Shown: positions 9,944-18,372 of the stretch, piece after piece
Numbering within the stretch: position 1 is the first letter of the stretch
Layout of the letters: each line of letters begins with the position of its first letter
Assembly: GCA_937138295.1 (NCBI GenBank)
Contig: CAKZOX010000017.1
Coordinates: 1-36,343 of the forward strand
Reading direction: 5' to 3'
DNA length: 36,343 bases
Source of the DNA: an uncultured Campylobacteraceae bacterium
GTDB taxonomy: Bacteria; Campylobacterota; Campylobacteria; Campylobacterales; Arcobacteraceae
Made by a program: the position numbers and the translations under genes
The notes under the pieces: model-generated
What the model saw: only the letters and a program-made list of their open reading frames with translations
Told to the model about the DNA's origin: nothing
The model's database searches: none

Positions 9944-12900
9944 CTATTTCTCATTTTTTTGATTTTTAAACTTAATAGTAAATTTTGCTCCATCTTTTAT
10001 ATTAACCACTCCTAATGATGCACCAATATTATTTAATAACATTGTAGCTAAATATAAACCTATTCCTGTACCTTTACCTTGCTCTTTTGTAGTGTAATAT
10101 GGCTCAAATACTCTGTCTATTATATTTTGAGGAATACCACCACCATTGTCACTAATTTCAATAGAGTTCTTTGTTATGTTGATATTTATAATACCCTTTG
10201 ATATATTATTTTGAATGATTGCATCTTTTGCATTATTAATTATATTTAAGATAGCTTGATGGAATTCATTTTTATATCCATTTATAATTAATTCTTCACC
10301 TTTTAGAGTTGAACTTATATTATGATCTTTAAGTTGAGCATATAGAAGTTCAAGTACAAACTTTATTTCATCATTTGCATTAAATTCACTTTTTGTTTTG
10401 TCATTTCTAAAAAAATTTCTAAAGTTATCTATAGTATTACTCATAAAAGTTAATGTTTTTTGATTTTTATCTATGAACTTATCAACATAATTTTCATTAA
10501 TTTCATTATCTTCATAATCATATTTTAGATTTTGTATAGAAATACTTAGTTCATTTATTGGCTGTCTCCATTGGTGGGCTATTGCTCCTATCATTTCACC
10601 CATAGCAGCCATTTTTGATTGTTGGAATAATAGTTGATCTTTTTTTCTAATTTCAAGATTTTTTTGTTCAAGTAGTTTATACCTATATATAAAGAATAAT
10701 GCTATTGCTATAGTTAAACCTAAAGCATAAAATAAAAACTTATTATGATTTATAACCGTATATTCTTTTATTGTATATTTGTCTTTTAATCTATCTACTA
10801 ATAAAGGATTTGTTAGGGCTATGGCTTTATTTATAATTTCTAATAATACAGGATGATTTTCATGTACACCTATTGTATTGATTTGATTAATGTTATTAAG
10901 AACACCATTTAATTTATAGTTATTAAATCCATACTCTTGAATAGTTTTCTCTGCTATAGGTTTTAATTGTACTAAATGGATTTTTCCACCAACTTTTCGT
11001 ATGGCTTTTTTTGGATTTGTTAATATTTTAATATTTAAATTAGGATAAAGCTCTAAAATTTTGTTTTTGATATCATTTGAGCTAGTTATGATTTCTAAAT
11101 CTTTTAAATCACTACTTGCATTTAAATTGAAACTTTTTAAGTCTCCAATCATTGCATAGGGAAATTCTACAATAGATTCAGAATTTATAATCTTTGGTAA
11201 GTTTTTTTGATTCAAACTTAATGAAGCTATTAAATCACATTCATTGTTATTAGTTTTATTTTTTAAATCTTCAATACTAGAAGAGCCTATAACTTCAAAT
11301 TTTAATCCAGTTTTTTTTACGATATTATCTATATATTCTCCCATTATTCCAATTACTTTTTGATCTTTTACCCCTGAAATTGGATATGAGTCATATAGTT
11401 CACATAATCTAAATATATTATTTTTTATGTAATTTTTTTCTTTATTAGAAAATTGGAACTCTTCAGATTTTATTTCACTACCTAGCCATTTAATAGATAT
11501 TAGATTTTTATCTTCAACACTTATTGAGTCAACAGCTTTTGATAAAATTGAATGAAGTATTTTATCATTTGGTTTTATAGCTGTAACTGCTCCAATTACA
11601 GGATTCTTTAGAGTATGAATAGGCTTTATATCATTTAAAAACTGTTTAGTTAGAATATATTTTGATGTATTAAAAGCGATTACTGCATCAACTTTATCAT
11701 CATTTAAAAGTCTAAACATATCATCATTTGAAGATAAAGGTATAAGATTTAAAGTATCTTTGTATTTATCTAGAAACTTATCTAAAATGATGATATTTTT
11801 ATTATATGAAACCTTTAAACCTTTTAGGTCTTCTATTGAATCTACATAAAGATTTTTAGATTTTTTCGTATAAATGATTGATCTTAAATCAAATAAAGTA
11901 TTGGTGATATTTAGATTATTTTTTTGTGCTATAAATGGATTCATCATAGGTATGAAATCAAGTTCTCCTAAAGATGTCATTTTAATTATTTTTTCCCAAT
12001 CATCAACGGTATAGTTTATGCTAATTCCTAGTTTATCAGCTATGAGTTTATAATAATCAACAGCAATACCCGTATAATTATTATCAGATGATTTCATAAA
12101 AAGAGGTTCAAAATCTAAACTATATCCTAAGTTTAGAACTGGATTATTTTTTAAATACTCTTTTTCTTCAAAAGTTAAATCTATAGAAGAGTTGTTTTCT
12201 ATTTTACCAAACCATTTTTGCAAGATTTGTTTTTTTTGTTCCGATGGAAAATTTAGAATAGTTTTATTTAATATTGACTGTAAAATAGGGTCATCATTTC
12301 TAACTGCTGATACAGAGTTTATTTTAATATCATCTAAATAATGTCTATAATTTACAAAGTTGGAGTCAAAGTAAGTATTTAATACATAAGAATCAAACTC
12401 AAATCCTATATAAGCATCTACTTTTTCTTCAAATAGTTTTTGAAAACCATTTTCAGCATTATTTACTTCAATAAGATTTACTTTGTCTTTGTATCTACTT
12501 TGTAGGCTATTTTTTAATATGATAATTTCTGGGTTATAGGCTATTTTTAAATTTTCTAAATTATTAATATCAATTTTAGATTTAGAATATAAAATAAATT
12601 TATCATTATAAACCGCTGGAGTTATTAAAAAACCTTTTTCTTTAGCAACTTTTTCACTTAAAGCATCAATAAAATCTATTTTTTTATTTTTAAGATTTTC
12701 TAGAGTATTTGGCCAACTATCTTCTATATATTCAATTTTTAAATTTAGAACTTTTCCTATTGTATTAACTAAATCAGGTGTTAAACCTTGATTTTCTGAA
12801 ATATATTGGGGTTTAAAATCACTTGAAACTCCAACTTTTAAAACTTCTTTTTTTTGAAGATATTCTATTTCTTCTTTTGTTAAAAATGAATTATTATCAT

Positions 12901-13663
12901 TTAGTGATCTAATACTTAATTGCCATTTGTTTTTTAGTTGATTATACTCTTCATTTGAAATAGAGTTTAAACCCTTTTGTAAAATAGATAAAGCTAATGG
13001 TGAATCTTTTATTACTGCAAGTTTTAAAGGCAGGGATTTATTATATAAATTTGTATTAAATAATAATGGTAATTTTAGTTGAGCTAATTTGAATTGATAT
13101 CCACTGTAAGTTATTGTAGCATCAGCTTCATTGTTAAAGATTTTTTTATATGATTCTATATGATTATTCGCATAAGAGATATTTTTTAATTCAAATATTT
13201 TTACAATACTTTCGTGAACAGCATTACCTTTTTCAATTATAATTCTACTGTTTTGTAAGTCTTCTTTTGTTTTTAATGTATCTAATTTTTCTATTGTAGT
13301 AAAAATACCAAATTCTAAATCATAAAATTTAGATGTAAAATCTAAGTATTCTTCTCTTTGTTTTGTTTGAACAAGAGTAGTTAAACCATCAATTTTTTTG
13401 TTTTTAGCTAAATCTTGGATTTCATTCCAATTTTCTATTTTTAGAGTGAAATTAGCATTTGTTTTTTGATTTATTAGTTTTAGAACATCAGCTGTAAAAC
13501 CAGTTATTGAGCCATCGTTAGACTCAATAGCAAATGGTTCCCAGCCTTTACCAACCCCTAAAGTAATAGTTGGGTTGTTTTTTATGTATTCTTTTTCTTC
13601 TTTTGTAAGAGTTTCAGAGTATATTATATTTATAAATAATAGAAAAAGGAGTATTAATTTCAT
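9944..13663 (-). CDS. Giant sensor histidine kinase with four tandem SBP_bac_3-like domains
   Basis: The 1239-aa protein has a signal peptide (MKLILLFLLFINIIYS) and four tandem periplasmic Venus-flytrap domains starting at about residues 19, 262, 495 and 725. Each opens with the same linker: LTKEEKEYIKNNP, LTKEEIEYLQKK, LTFEEKEYLKNNP and FSNKEKNYIKNN. A membrane helix follows (FLFYALGLTIAIALFFIYRY). The cytoplasmic kinase has the H-box AIAHQWRQPINELS, the N-box ILNIINNAKDAI and the G-boxes ISDNGGGIP and GKGTGIGLYLA. The layout is BvgS/EvgS-like, but with four instead of two or three ligand domains. The fourth domain is the most divergent, opening FRLCELYDSYP rather than LxxGxxxxxxP, and may not bind amino acids. 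It starts 29 bp after rcpA, with AAGGA upstream, and feeds directly into the GGDEF regulator. Confidence 0.9.
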   Translation of the reverse strand: MKLILLFLLFINIIYSETLTKEEKEYIKNNPTITLGVGKGWEPFAIESNDGSITGFTADVLKLINQKTNANFTLKIENWNEIQDLAKNKKIDGLTTLVQTKQREEYLDFTSKFYDLEFGIFTTIEKLDTLKTKEDLQNSRIIIEKGNAVHESIVKIFELKNISYANNHIESYKKIFNNEADATITYSGYQFKLAQLKLPLLFNTNLYNKSLPLKLAVIKDSPLALSILQKGLNSISNEEYNQLKNKWQLSIRSLNDNNSFLTKEEIEYLQKKEVLKVGVSSDFKPQYISENQGLTPDLVNTIGKVLNLKIEYIEDSWPNTLENLKNKKIDFIDALSEKVAKEKGFLITPAVYNDKFILYSKSKIDINNLENLKIAYNPEIIILKNSLQSRYKDKVNLIEVNNAENGFQKLFEEKVDAYIGFEFDSYVLNTYFDSNFVNYRHYLDDIKINSVSAVRNDDPILQSILNKTILNFPSEQKKQILQKWFGKIENNSSIDLTFEEKEYLKNNPVLNLGYSLDFEPLFMKSSDNNYTGIAVDYYKLIADKLGISINYTVDDWEKIIKMTSLGELDFIPMMNPFIAQKNNLNITNTLFDLRSIIYTKKSKNLYVDSIEDLKGLKVSYNKNIIILDKFLDKYKDTLNLIPLSSNDDMFRLLNDDKVDAVIAFNTSKYILTKQFLNDIKPIHTLKNPVIGAVTAIKPNDKILHSILSKAVDSISVEDKNLISIKWLGSEIKSEEFQFSNKEKNYIKNNIFRLCELYDSYPISGVKDQKVIGIMGEYIDNIVKKTGLKFEVIGSSSIEDLKNKTNNNECDLIASLSLNQKNLPKIINSESIVEFPYAMIGDLKSFNLNASSDLKDLEIITSSNDIKNKILELYPNLNIKILTNPKKAIRKVGGKIHLVQLKPIAEKTIQEYGFNNYKLNGVLNNINQINTIGVHENHPVLLEIINKAIALTNPLLVDRLKDKYTIKEYTVINHNKFLFYALGLTIAIALFFIYRYKLLEQKNLEIRKKDQLLFQQSKMAAMGEMIGAIAHQWRQPINELSISIQNLKYDYEDNEINENYVDKFIDKNQKTLTFMSNTIDNFRNFFRNDKTKSEFNANDEIKFVLELLYAQLKDHNISSTLKGEELIINGYKNEFHQAILNIINNAKDAIIQNNISKGIININITKNSIEISDNGGGIPQNIIDRVFEPYYTTKEQGKGTGIGLYLATMLLNNIGASLGVVNIKDGAKFTIKFKNQKNEK

Positions 13664-13692
13664 GGCTTAATCCTTTATACATTATTTTATTC

Positions 13693-14973
13693 TTATTTTC
13701 CTTTGTTTAAATTCATATCTTTTGTAAATGATGTTTTTTGTTTTAATTCATTAATATTATTTGTCTCTTGAGGATCAACAATTTCCGGAGTTATAAAAAA
13801 TACAAGTTCACTTTTACCTTCTTTAAAAGATTGACTAGTAAATAGTTTTCCTAATAAGGGAATATCTCCTAAAACTGGAATTTTATCAGTTGTTTCAGAA
13901 TTATTTTCAGAACTTAATCCTCCTAAAATAATTGTTGATTTATTTCCAACTACTACATTAGTTTCAATAGATTTTTCAGTAATGTTTGGAATTTCTCCAA
14001 TAGTATATGTACCATCAATAGTAGAAGATTTTGTAATAACATTTAGATTAATAAAATTATCTCCAACAATATTTTTAGCTTTAATATCTAATTGTAAACC
14101 ATAATCAACCTGTTGAATTTCAGTACTTGGAACACCTTGGTCTGTTGTAGTAGATACAGGAATATAAAGTGTACCACCTGCTAAAAATGTTGCATTTTGA
14201 TTTTCTAAAGTTAAAAGTGTAGTTTCATCTAAAACATTAGCAAAACCTTCTGTTGATAGATATTGAAGTGTTAAAGATGTATTAAAAGCGCTTCCTAGTA
14301 AGTTTGCTGCAGCTGTTAAACCACCACTTAAAGAAACAGCACTACCCCCTAAATTTACATCAACAGAAGTATTAGATGAGTTTTTTATAAAATCCCATGT
14401 GTTTTTTAAGTCTAAATTATCTGTATCTTTTACCTCAACGGCATACAACTTTAATCTAATCATTTTATCAGGAGTTTCAAGTTCGGCTAAATCAACTAAA
14501 TCTTTGTCTAAATCAACACCTGCTTTTGAAAAAAGATTTAAAATTTTATCTTTAACTTTTTGATTTTTTACAGTTCCATCTAAAATTACTTTATTGTTAG
14601 ACTGTTTTACAATTAAATTAGGACTTATGTTTTTTGCAATATCTATTATTTTAAATAAATCTCTAACTACACTTACATTTACATGTAAAGTACTTGCATC
14701 AATAAAAGTTACCAATAAATTAGAATTACCAACTTTTTTACCAAAAAGTTTGATTGATTTTAAAGGCTTTTTTTCATAGTCATTAAAATCAACTTCAATT
14801 GATTGTCTATCACTAACTTTGATATTTTCAATCATTTTATCAAACTCCACGATACTATAAGAGTTTTGACTTATGGAAATATTCTTATCATTTAAGTCTT
14901 GAATAAAAAGGTTATTTGCATTAGCAAAACCTAACAACAGCGAAAAAATAAATATTAATCTTAAAAATTTCAT
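13693..14973 (-). CDS. rcpA: Tad pilus outer-membrane secretin RcpA/CpaC
   Basis: This forms the outer-membrane ring through which the Flp pilus leaves the cell. The 426-aa protein has a signal peptide ending FANA and an N-terminal pilus-assembly domain. A BON-like strand region follows (VKQSNNKVILDGTVKNQKV). The C-terminal secretin domain carries the conserved end motifs IPVLGDIPLLGKLF and ELVFFITPEIVDP. The length is in the normal range for CpaC/RcpA. It is the last recognisable Tad structural gene, 9 bp downstream of tadE. No separate rcpB gene follows. The next gene, the four-domain kinase, begins 29 bp later without a terminator. Confidence 0.95.
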   Translation of the reverse strand: MKFLRLIFIFSLLLGFANANNLFIQDLNDKNISISQNSYSIVEFDKMIENIKVSDRQSIEVDFNDYEKKPLKSIKLFGKKVGNSNLLVTFIDASTLHVNVSVVRDLFKIIDIAKNISPNLIVKQSNNKVILDGTVKNQKVKDKILNLFSKAGVDLDKDLVDLAELETPDKMIRLKLYAVEVKDTDNLDLKNTWDFIKNSSNTSVDVNLGGSAVSLSGGLTAAANLLGSAFNTSLTLQYLSTEGFANVLDETTLLTLENQNATFLAGGTLYIPVSTTTDQGVPSTEIQQVDYGLQLDIKAKNIVGDNFINLNVITKSSTIDGTYTIGEIPNITEKSIETNVVVGNKSTIILGGLSSENNSETTDKIPVLGDIPLLGKLFTSQSFKEGKSELVFFITPEIVDPQETNNINELKQKTSFTKDMNLNKGK

Positions 14974-14982
14974 TACATACTC

Positions 14983-15408
14983 CTACTTAAATGATAATGT
15001 TAAATTACATATCACTTGAAATTTATCATCTTCATTGAACACTACTACTCTTGAGTGAACATTATCAGACCCAGTTGGTAAAAAGCCATTTACTAAAGTT
15101 GTATAAATATTTACCTGTACTTGATAGTTTTCTATTGTAGTACTTTTAGTACAAGAAATATCTGCATCTTGAATATCTTGAAAATATGGTCCTTTTACAT
15201 TGTTTAATAATGATGCAATATCAGTATTATCATTATCTAAAGATATTTTTCTAGCCATGAAATCTGCTACTGAATCTGTATTGTCTTTTACTTTAATTGC
15301 ATTTGAATAATCAATTACAAAAAATAAAAATGTTACAAATATTATAAAAAGTACTATCCACAGAATAATCTGATCAATAGCTGCTTTTTTCATATTTTTT
15401 TTACTCAT
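14983..15408 (-). CDS. tadE: TadE-like minor pseudopilin
   Basis: The 141-aa protein has a short basic leader and one long N-terminal hydrophobic helix (IDQIILWIVLFIIFVTFLFFV), then a mostly beta periplasmic domain with a Cys pair (ISCTKS and FQVICNLT). This is the architecture of TadE/TadF pseudopilins, which the TadV peptidase processes and which help Flp assembly. Just before the helix it has KKAAIDQI, which aligns with KKAIIDQI in the TadG-like protein and QKGAMDKI in Flp. The start overlaps the end of rcpC by 8 bp, indicating translational coupling. Sequence similarity to TadE proper is weak, so the call rests on topology and position between rcpC and rcpA. Confidence 0.72.
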   Translation of the reverse strand: MSKKNMKKAAIDQIILWIVLFIIFVTFLFFVIDYSNAIKVKDNTDSVADFMARKISLDNDNTDIASLLNNVKGPYFQDIQDADISCTKSTTIENYQVQVNIYTTLVNGFLPTGSDNVHSRVVVFNEDDKFQVICNLTLSFK

Positions 15409-16582
15409 ATTTACCTAACTTGTTTTTTACTTGTTCAGGACTAAACTCTTTTACTACACTTTTATGAACATAATTACCATCACAAATCTTATACCAATCT
15501 TCTACTTTCATAATATAAGGAATAATAGTGTTCTTTTTAACCTTATTAGCTATAGCAGATTGTAAACTATTGCTTGATCTGATATTTAATTTTGCAACAT
15601 TTGCAACAATAAATTTATCATCAATATTTGAACAAATTCTGTTTTTATCAACTTTTATATTTACAGCTTTTGTTTTAGAGTTTTCACTTGCACTATTTCC
15701 ATAATCAATTCTTGCTACTCTTGTAAATGACGAGTCTTTAGCTGTGTACATTTCATATTTATATTTAATAGGCTTAATAACTTTTTTCTTAGGTATTTTT
15801 ACAACATCTTCAACTTTAGCAATAATCTTTATTTCTTCTTTTTTTGGTTCTTCTTTTATTTCAGGTTCATCTGTATGATTGATTTTAGTCATCCATAATT
15901 GTCTACCTCTATTATAATCCCTAACAAGTTTTGTTAAAACATCTAAATCTATATCTAAAATCATTTCATCGGCTTTAACTTCTTCAATAACTTCAACTCT
16001 TTTTTTATTAATTACTTTAGTTACTTTTTGTTTTGTAAATGTTTGAGATTCGTATTTCCCTTGTCTTAAGAAACCAATTACTTTGATTTTTGGAGCAATA
16101 TATTGAACACTAAAATCGGGTTTTTTATCGGCTGTTTTTGGATAAACAGAAATAATATTTATATATTCACCTTGTTGTAAGGCTAAATTTGGATTTTGAA
16201 ATAATGCAAATTTCATATTATATGCACTTTTATTAAATGGTAGAATCTTTTTCTTTTCTTGTTTTAGCTTGGTATCAAGTTTTTGTTTTAAGAAAACTTC
16301 ATGCTTATAAATTCTTTCATTTGTATATTTTCCAAGAATTTCTTTCATAGTCAAAGGTGTATTTAAAACATATTGTCTAGCTATTTGTGTTTGTGCTAGA
16401 TGTTTTGTTTGAATTAGTGTATTTGGTTGAATATCTTCTTTTGCAATGTAAAGAGTTACCATTTCACTTTTTGTATTAACTATTTCTTTATTTTTCTTGT
16501 AAAAATATAAAGCTGTAACGACACTTGATATTAAAAATGAAGCTAATACCACTATTATTACAAGTTGTTTATTTAATTGCAT
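15401..16582 (-). CDS. rcpC: Tad pilus assembly protein RcpC/CpaB with C-terminal SH3-like domain
   Basis: RcpC/CpaB is a periplasmic inner-membrane protein of the Tad machine. The 393-aa product has an N-terminal membrane anchor (~6-27). An SAF domain follows, with the strand VTLYIAKEDIQPNTLIQ and a second SAF-type element ERIYKHEVFLKQKL. The RcpC core reaches ~240, including YINIISVYPK. A Lys/Glu-rich linker (~240-265) leads to an unusual C-terminal module (~310-375), VAKLNIRSSNSLQSAIANKV then YVHKSVVKEF, which reads as a bacterial SH3 (SH3b) domain of the kind that binds peptidoglycan. Family members usually lack it. The ATG is preceded by AAAGGAT. It lies between tadC and tadE. Confidence 0.9.
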   Translation of the reverse strand: MQLNKQLVIIVVLASFLISSVVTALYFYKKNKEIVNTKSEMVTLYIAKEDIQPNTLIQTKHLAQTQIARQYVLNTPLTMKEILGKYTNERIYKHEVFLKQKLDTKLKQEKKKILPFNKSAYNMKFALFQNPNLALQQGEYINIISVYPKTADKKPDFSVQYIAPKIKVIGFLRQGKYESQTFTKQKVTKVINKKRVEVIEEVKADEMILDIDLDVLTKLVRDYNRGRQLWMTKINHTDEPEIKEEPKKEEIKIIAKVEDVVKIPKKKVIKPIKYKYEMYTAKDSSFTRVARIDYGNSASENSKTKAVNIKVDKNRICSNIDDKFIVANVAKLNIRSSNSLQSAIANKVKKNTIIPYIMKVEDWYKICDGNYVHKSVVKEFSPEQVKNKLGKYE

Positions 16583-16592
16583 ATTTTATCCT

Positions 16593-17438
16593 TTAGATTC
16601 CTATAGTTAGAGTTCCACCCATAATAGGGAAGACTATAAATGCAGCAAATGCTGGTAATACAAATAGGAATATAATTAACATTAAATACATATTTAGTGT
16701 ATTTACTTTTCCTTTGATTTTGTAGAACTTTTCTTTTCTCATCTCATCTGATTGCATTGTAAAAATGTTTTTTACACCAATTCCTGTTTCCTCACTTAAA
16801 ATTAAAAAGTCAATTACCTTATCTAGCTCTCTACTATCAACTCTTTCTTTTAGGTTTTCATAGGCTACTTTAGTTGTATGGTTTGTCATTTCATATTCTA
16901 AGATAGAGACTTCTTTTAGAAGTTCTTTATCAATTATTCCAACACCTCTTCTTGATACTTCAAAAAAGGCATTTTTTAAACTACCACCCGCCTCTAAAAT
17001 AACATTTACAAGGTCTAAAAATACCCCAAGGTCGTTGTTGATTTTTTCTACTCTTTCTGATTTAGCAATAGAAAGGTACATTTTACCACCAAATAAAATA
17101 CAAAGTATTCCAACCCCAACAGCTATAATACCAACAACTAAACCAAAGAAAAATGGTAATACACCCATAATAATTACACCTATTAAAGCAAAAAGTAATC
17201 TAGCTTCATTGTACTCTTTGTAAGTAATTCCAGCTTGTATTAGTTTTAAATGAAAATCATCGTCATCTTTTTGATTTTTATGTTCTTCTTGTTGTTCAAT
17301 TATCGCATTATTATCAAGTTCAGATAGTAAGATGATATTTTTATGTCTACTTTTTCTTTGGAAATACATAGTTATAGCTAATATAAATACAGCAATTAAT
17401 ATTGGTGAAATCATTAAAACTATCAAATTTTTATCCAT
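16593..17438 (-). CDS. tadC: Tad inner-membrane platform protein TadC
   Basis: This is one of the two GspF-type platform proteins of the Tad machine. The 281-aa product has membrane segments at the N-terminus (~5-25), a central pair (~83-125) and the C-terminus (MYLMLIIFLFVLPAFAAFIVF). Between them lies the cytoplasmic T2SSF domain with LDLVNVILEAGGSLKNAFFEVSR and LILSEETGIG. An insert rich in Glu/Asp/Lys/Gln (EQQEEHKNQKDDDD) precedes the first cytoplasmic helix. The ATG has AAGGAG upstream. It is 10 bp after tadB and 10 bp before rcpC, the usual B-C order. Confidence 0.93.
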   Translation of the reverse strand: MDKNLIVLMISPILIAVFILAITMYFQRKSRHKNIILLSELDNNAIIEQQEEHKNQKDDDDFHLKLIQAGITYKEYNEARLLFALIGVIIMGVLPFFFGLVVGIIAVGVGILCILFGGKMYLSIAKSERVEKINNDLGVFLDLVNVILEAGGSLKNAFFEVSRRGVGIIDKELLKEVSILEYEMTNHTTKVAYENLKERVDSRELDKVIDFLILSEETGIGVKNIFTMQSDEMRKEKFYKIKGKVNTLNMYLMLIIFLFVLPAFAAFIVFPIMGGTLTIGI

Positions 17439-17448
17439 TTTACTCTCC

Positions 17449-18372
17449 TTACTTGATTTTACTTAATAAACTATTGATGAAAATACCAAATGCAACCCAT
17501 ACAATGATAAAGAACATCTGTATTTTACCCACATCACTTCCGAAGAAATGTGCATTTAAAGAGTTGTTTAAAGCACTATTCATCATGTAGTAAGTGATAA
17601 ATACTAAACCAATAATCATATAAGTACCAACTTTTATTTCTCTAGTTGATGAGGTTATTTCATTTTTAATTTCACCTTGATCGTTTAAAGTCTTTCTTAA
17701 TTTTTCAAGGGTATTAGAAAACTTACCACCTGATTGTCTACCAATAGACATAGTTAAATAGAAAATTCTAAGCTCTTTTGACTCAATAATTTTAAACATT
17801 TTTTCAAAGCATTTATCTTCACCTAAAATAGCTTTTTCATTTATATAAATTCCAAAAATATCTTTTGTAAGTTTTGATTTACAAGTCATTACAGATTTTT
17901 TTAGTGCTTGTTCAAATCCAACACCACTTTTCATCATACTTGTAACTTTGTCAATGATCTCTTTTAAATTTATATTGAATTCCTCTTGTCTTGATTTAAT
18001 AATAAAATTTAGAACTAAAAGTGGAAAAGTCGCAAAAATTAATAGAGTAAAAATAAAAATAACTTTAGATTTTGCTATAAAATATATAAAAAAACTTGCT
18101 AAAAGTCCAAAAGCAATACAAATAAATATAAAAATAAAGTCACTACCTTTTCTTGTAAAACCTGCATATTGAAGTTTTTTAGTTAGCCAGTTTTCATTTG
18201 TGATTTTATCTTTATTTTTATTTTTATCTAAAAGTTGTACTCCCTCTAATGATAGAGTATTAATTGTTTTTTTATAATATCTCATATTTTTAGTGTATGA
18301 ATAGATCATTATTATTAAAAATATAGTTAATAATGGTATTGCAAACGCTAAAATTATAAAAATATTATCCAT
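17449..18372 (-). CDS. tadB: Tad inner-membrane platform protein TadB
   Basis: This is the second GspF-type platform protein. The 307-aa product has an N-terminal helix (IFIILAFAIPLLTIFLIIMIY), a hydrophobic pair at ~85-125 and a T2SSF domain with EIIDKVTSMMKSGVGFEQALKK followed by MSIGRQSGGKFSNTLEKL. Two C-terminal helices end in FIIVWVAFGIFINSLL. It pairs with TadC around the ATPase ring. Its start overlaps the end of tadA by 8 bp, so the two are probably translationally coupled. The length is normal. Confidence 0.94.
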   Translation of the reverse strand: MDNIFIILAFAIPLLTIFLIIMIYSYTKNMRYYKKTINTLSLEGVQLLDKNKNKDKITNENWLTKKLQYAGFTRKGSDFIFIFICIAFGLLASFFIYFIAKSKVIFIFTLLIFATFPLLVLNFIIKSRQEEFNINLKEIIDKVTSMMKSGVGFEQALKKSVMTCKSKLTKDIFGIYINEKAILGEDKCFEKMFKIIESKELRIFYLTMSIGRQSGGKFSNTLEKLRKTLNDQGEIKNEITSSTREIKVGTYMIIGLVFITYYMMNSALNNSLNAHFFGSDVGKIQMFFIIVWVAFGIFINSLLSKIK

